Assembly: GCA_018240465.1 (NCBI GenBank)
Contig: JAFEFS010000086.1
Span: 1 to 64,000 of the forward strand
Source of the DNA: Pseudomonadota bacterium
GTDB taxonomy: Bacteria; Pseudomonadota; Gammaproteobacteria; Xanthomonadales; Rhodanobacteraceae
Length of the DNA stretch: 64,000 nucleotides
Direction: 5' to 3'
Numbering within the stretch: the stretch's first letter is position 1; every line of letters begins with the position of its first letter. The notes beneath the pieces were generated by a model, which saw nothing but the letters and a program-made list of their open reading frames with translations, ran no database searches and was not told where the DNA came from. Below, piece after piece: positions 63,340 through 64,000 of the stretch. A program made the position numbers and the translations under genes.

Positions 63340-64000
63340 CTAGTCCTGCCGCGCGAGCACGGCATCGACCCATTCGATCCAATGGCGTACGGGTACCTGT
63401 GCGGCGCCTTCCAGGTGCGCAAGGCAACCGATGTTGGCGGAGAGGATCATCGCCGGCCGATGGCGTTGCAGGTTGTCCAGCTTGCGATCGCGCAGGCGTT
63501 GCGAGAACTCCGCCTGCAGGATCGAATAGGTGCCGGCCGAACCGCAGCACAGATGCGCCTCGTCCACCGGCGCCAGCTCGGCGCCGAGTGCGGTCAGCGC
63601 GTTCTCGACCGCGCCGCTGATCTTCTGCGCGTGCTGCAGCGTGCAGGGTGGATGCAACGCCACGCGACGCAACGTCTGCGGCAGGGCGAGCTGCCTGCGT
63701 GCGCCGAGCGGCTGCAGCAATGGCGGCAGGAATTCGGCAAGGTCGCGTGTGGCGGCGACGATGCGCCGGGCCTTGTCGGCGTAGTCCGGATCCGCGCGCA
63801 GCAGGTGCGCGTAGTCCTTGACCATCGCGCTGCATCCCGAGGCATTGATGACGATCGCTTCGACGCGGGCATCGAGCTGCGGCAGCCAGGCGTCGATGTT
63901 GCGTCGCGCCTTCGCCTGCGCGGCGCTGTGCGCATCGAGATGAAAATCGAGCGCGCCGCAGCAGCCGGAGTTCGCCGCGACGACGGCCTCGATGCCGCAC
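63340..64000 (-). CDS. glcF: Glycolate oxidase iron-sulfur subunit, C-terminal part
   Basis: The gene is cut by the window edge; about 220 residues of the C-terminal region are present. They show CCGALDFHLDAHSAAQ, INASGCSAMVKDYAHLL, LHPPCTLQHAQK, EAHLCCGSAGTYSI and SANIGCLAHLEGAA, the cysteine-rich (CCG) segments that bind the electron-transfer clusters in GlcF. GlcF works with GlcD and GlcE to oxidise glycolate to glyoxylate and pass electrons to the membrane. A lactate-oxidising relative (LutA/LldE type) is less likely because the order of segments fits GlcF. The N-terminal ferredoxin-like domain and partners lie outside the window. Confidence 0.9.
   Translation of the reverse strand, partial: CGIEAVVAANSGCCGALDFHLDAHSAAQAKARRNIDAWLPQLDARVEAIVINASGCSAMVKDYAHLLRADPDYADKARRIVAATRDLAEFLPPLLQPLGARRQLALPQTLRRVALHPPCTLQHAQKISGAVENALTALGAELAPVDEAHLCCGSAGTYSILQAEFSQRLRDRKLDNLQRHRPAMILSANIGCLAHLEGAAQVPVRHWIEWVDAVLARQD

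Overview
This is a 64 kb stretch of a high-GC (roughly two-thirds G+C), tightly packed Gram-negative chromosome. The gene content (RecBCD, ExbD, PhhA, Tat-exported hydrolases, SGLT-type sugar uptake, cyclic beta-glucan synthase) fits a gammaproteobacterium, most likely in the Xanthomonadales/Lysobacterales. That placement is inferred from gene content and protein style, not from a marker gene. I saw no transposase, integrase, prophage, CRISPR array, rRNA or convincing tRNA.

Layout. 1-2950: an ExbD-like protein, PdxJ, and a secreted beta-lactamase-fold protein that has lost its catalytic motifs. 3086-5870: a four-gene minus-strand unit of phosphopantetheinyl transferase, ECF sigma factor, one-TM protein and PDZ protein. 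5909-9722: acetyl-CoA synthetase divergent from an MHS-type transporter. 9831-12885: small membrane proteins, a DUF4126 protein and an S10 carboxypeptidase. 12912-25251: a galactoside locus. 25307-27745: a radical SAM protein and a Tat-exported M24 peptidase. 28120-34808: IlvA between two secreted proteins with the same three-fold LDTR module. 35051-40622: an oxygenase, a VOC protein, a WYL regulator, a TfoX-like protein, a DUF885 peptidase, an RraA-like protein and PhhA. 40742-49199: recC-recB-recD. 49224-51136: a rhomboid protease and an RlmI-like methyltransferase. 51339-60158: a cyclic beta-1,2-glucan synthase of about 2,940 residues. 60221-64000: FolE, a Tet-type MFS pump, a Gfo/Idh/MocA oxidoreductase and the C-terminal part of GlcF.

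The most coherent system is the galactoside locus. A secreted GH2 beta-galactosidase-like enzyme and a GH27 alpha-galactosidase would release galactose, and an SGLT-type symporter would import it. An aldose epimerase, an SDR dehydrogenase, an SMP-30 lactonase, DgoD, DgoK and DgoA would convert it to pyruvate and glyceraldehyde-3-phosphate by the oxidative De Ley-Doudoroff route. A LysR regulator is divergent from the operon. The same two-part 42-bp sequence (9-bp block, 19-bp spacer, 14-bp block; 21 of 23 block positions identical) lies in the LysR/SDR intergenic region and upstream of the GH2 gene, in both cases running into a plausible -35 box. Both transcription units also begin with a short open frame that has a strong Shine-Dalgarno sequence and whose stop overlaps the start of the main gene. 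This operator-plus-leader arrangement is the best candidate here for something undescribed.
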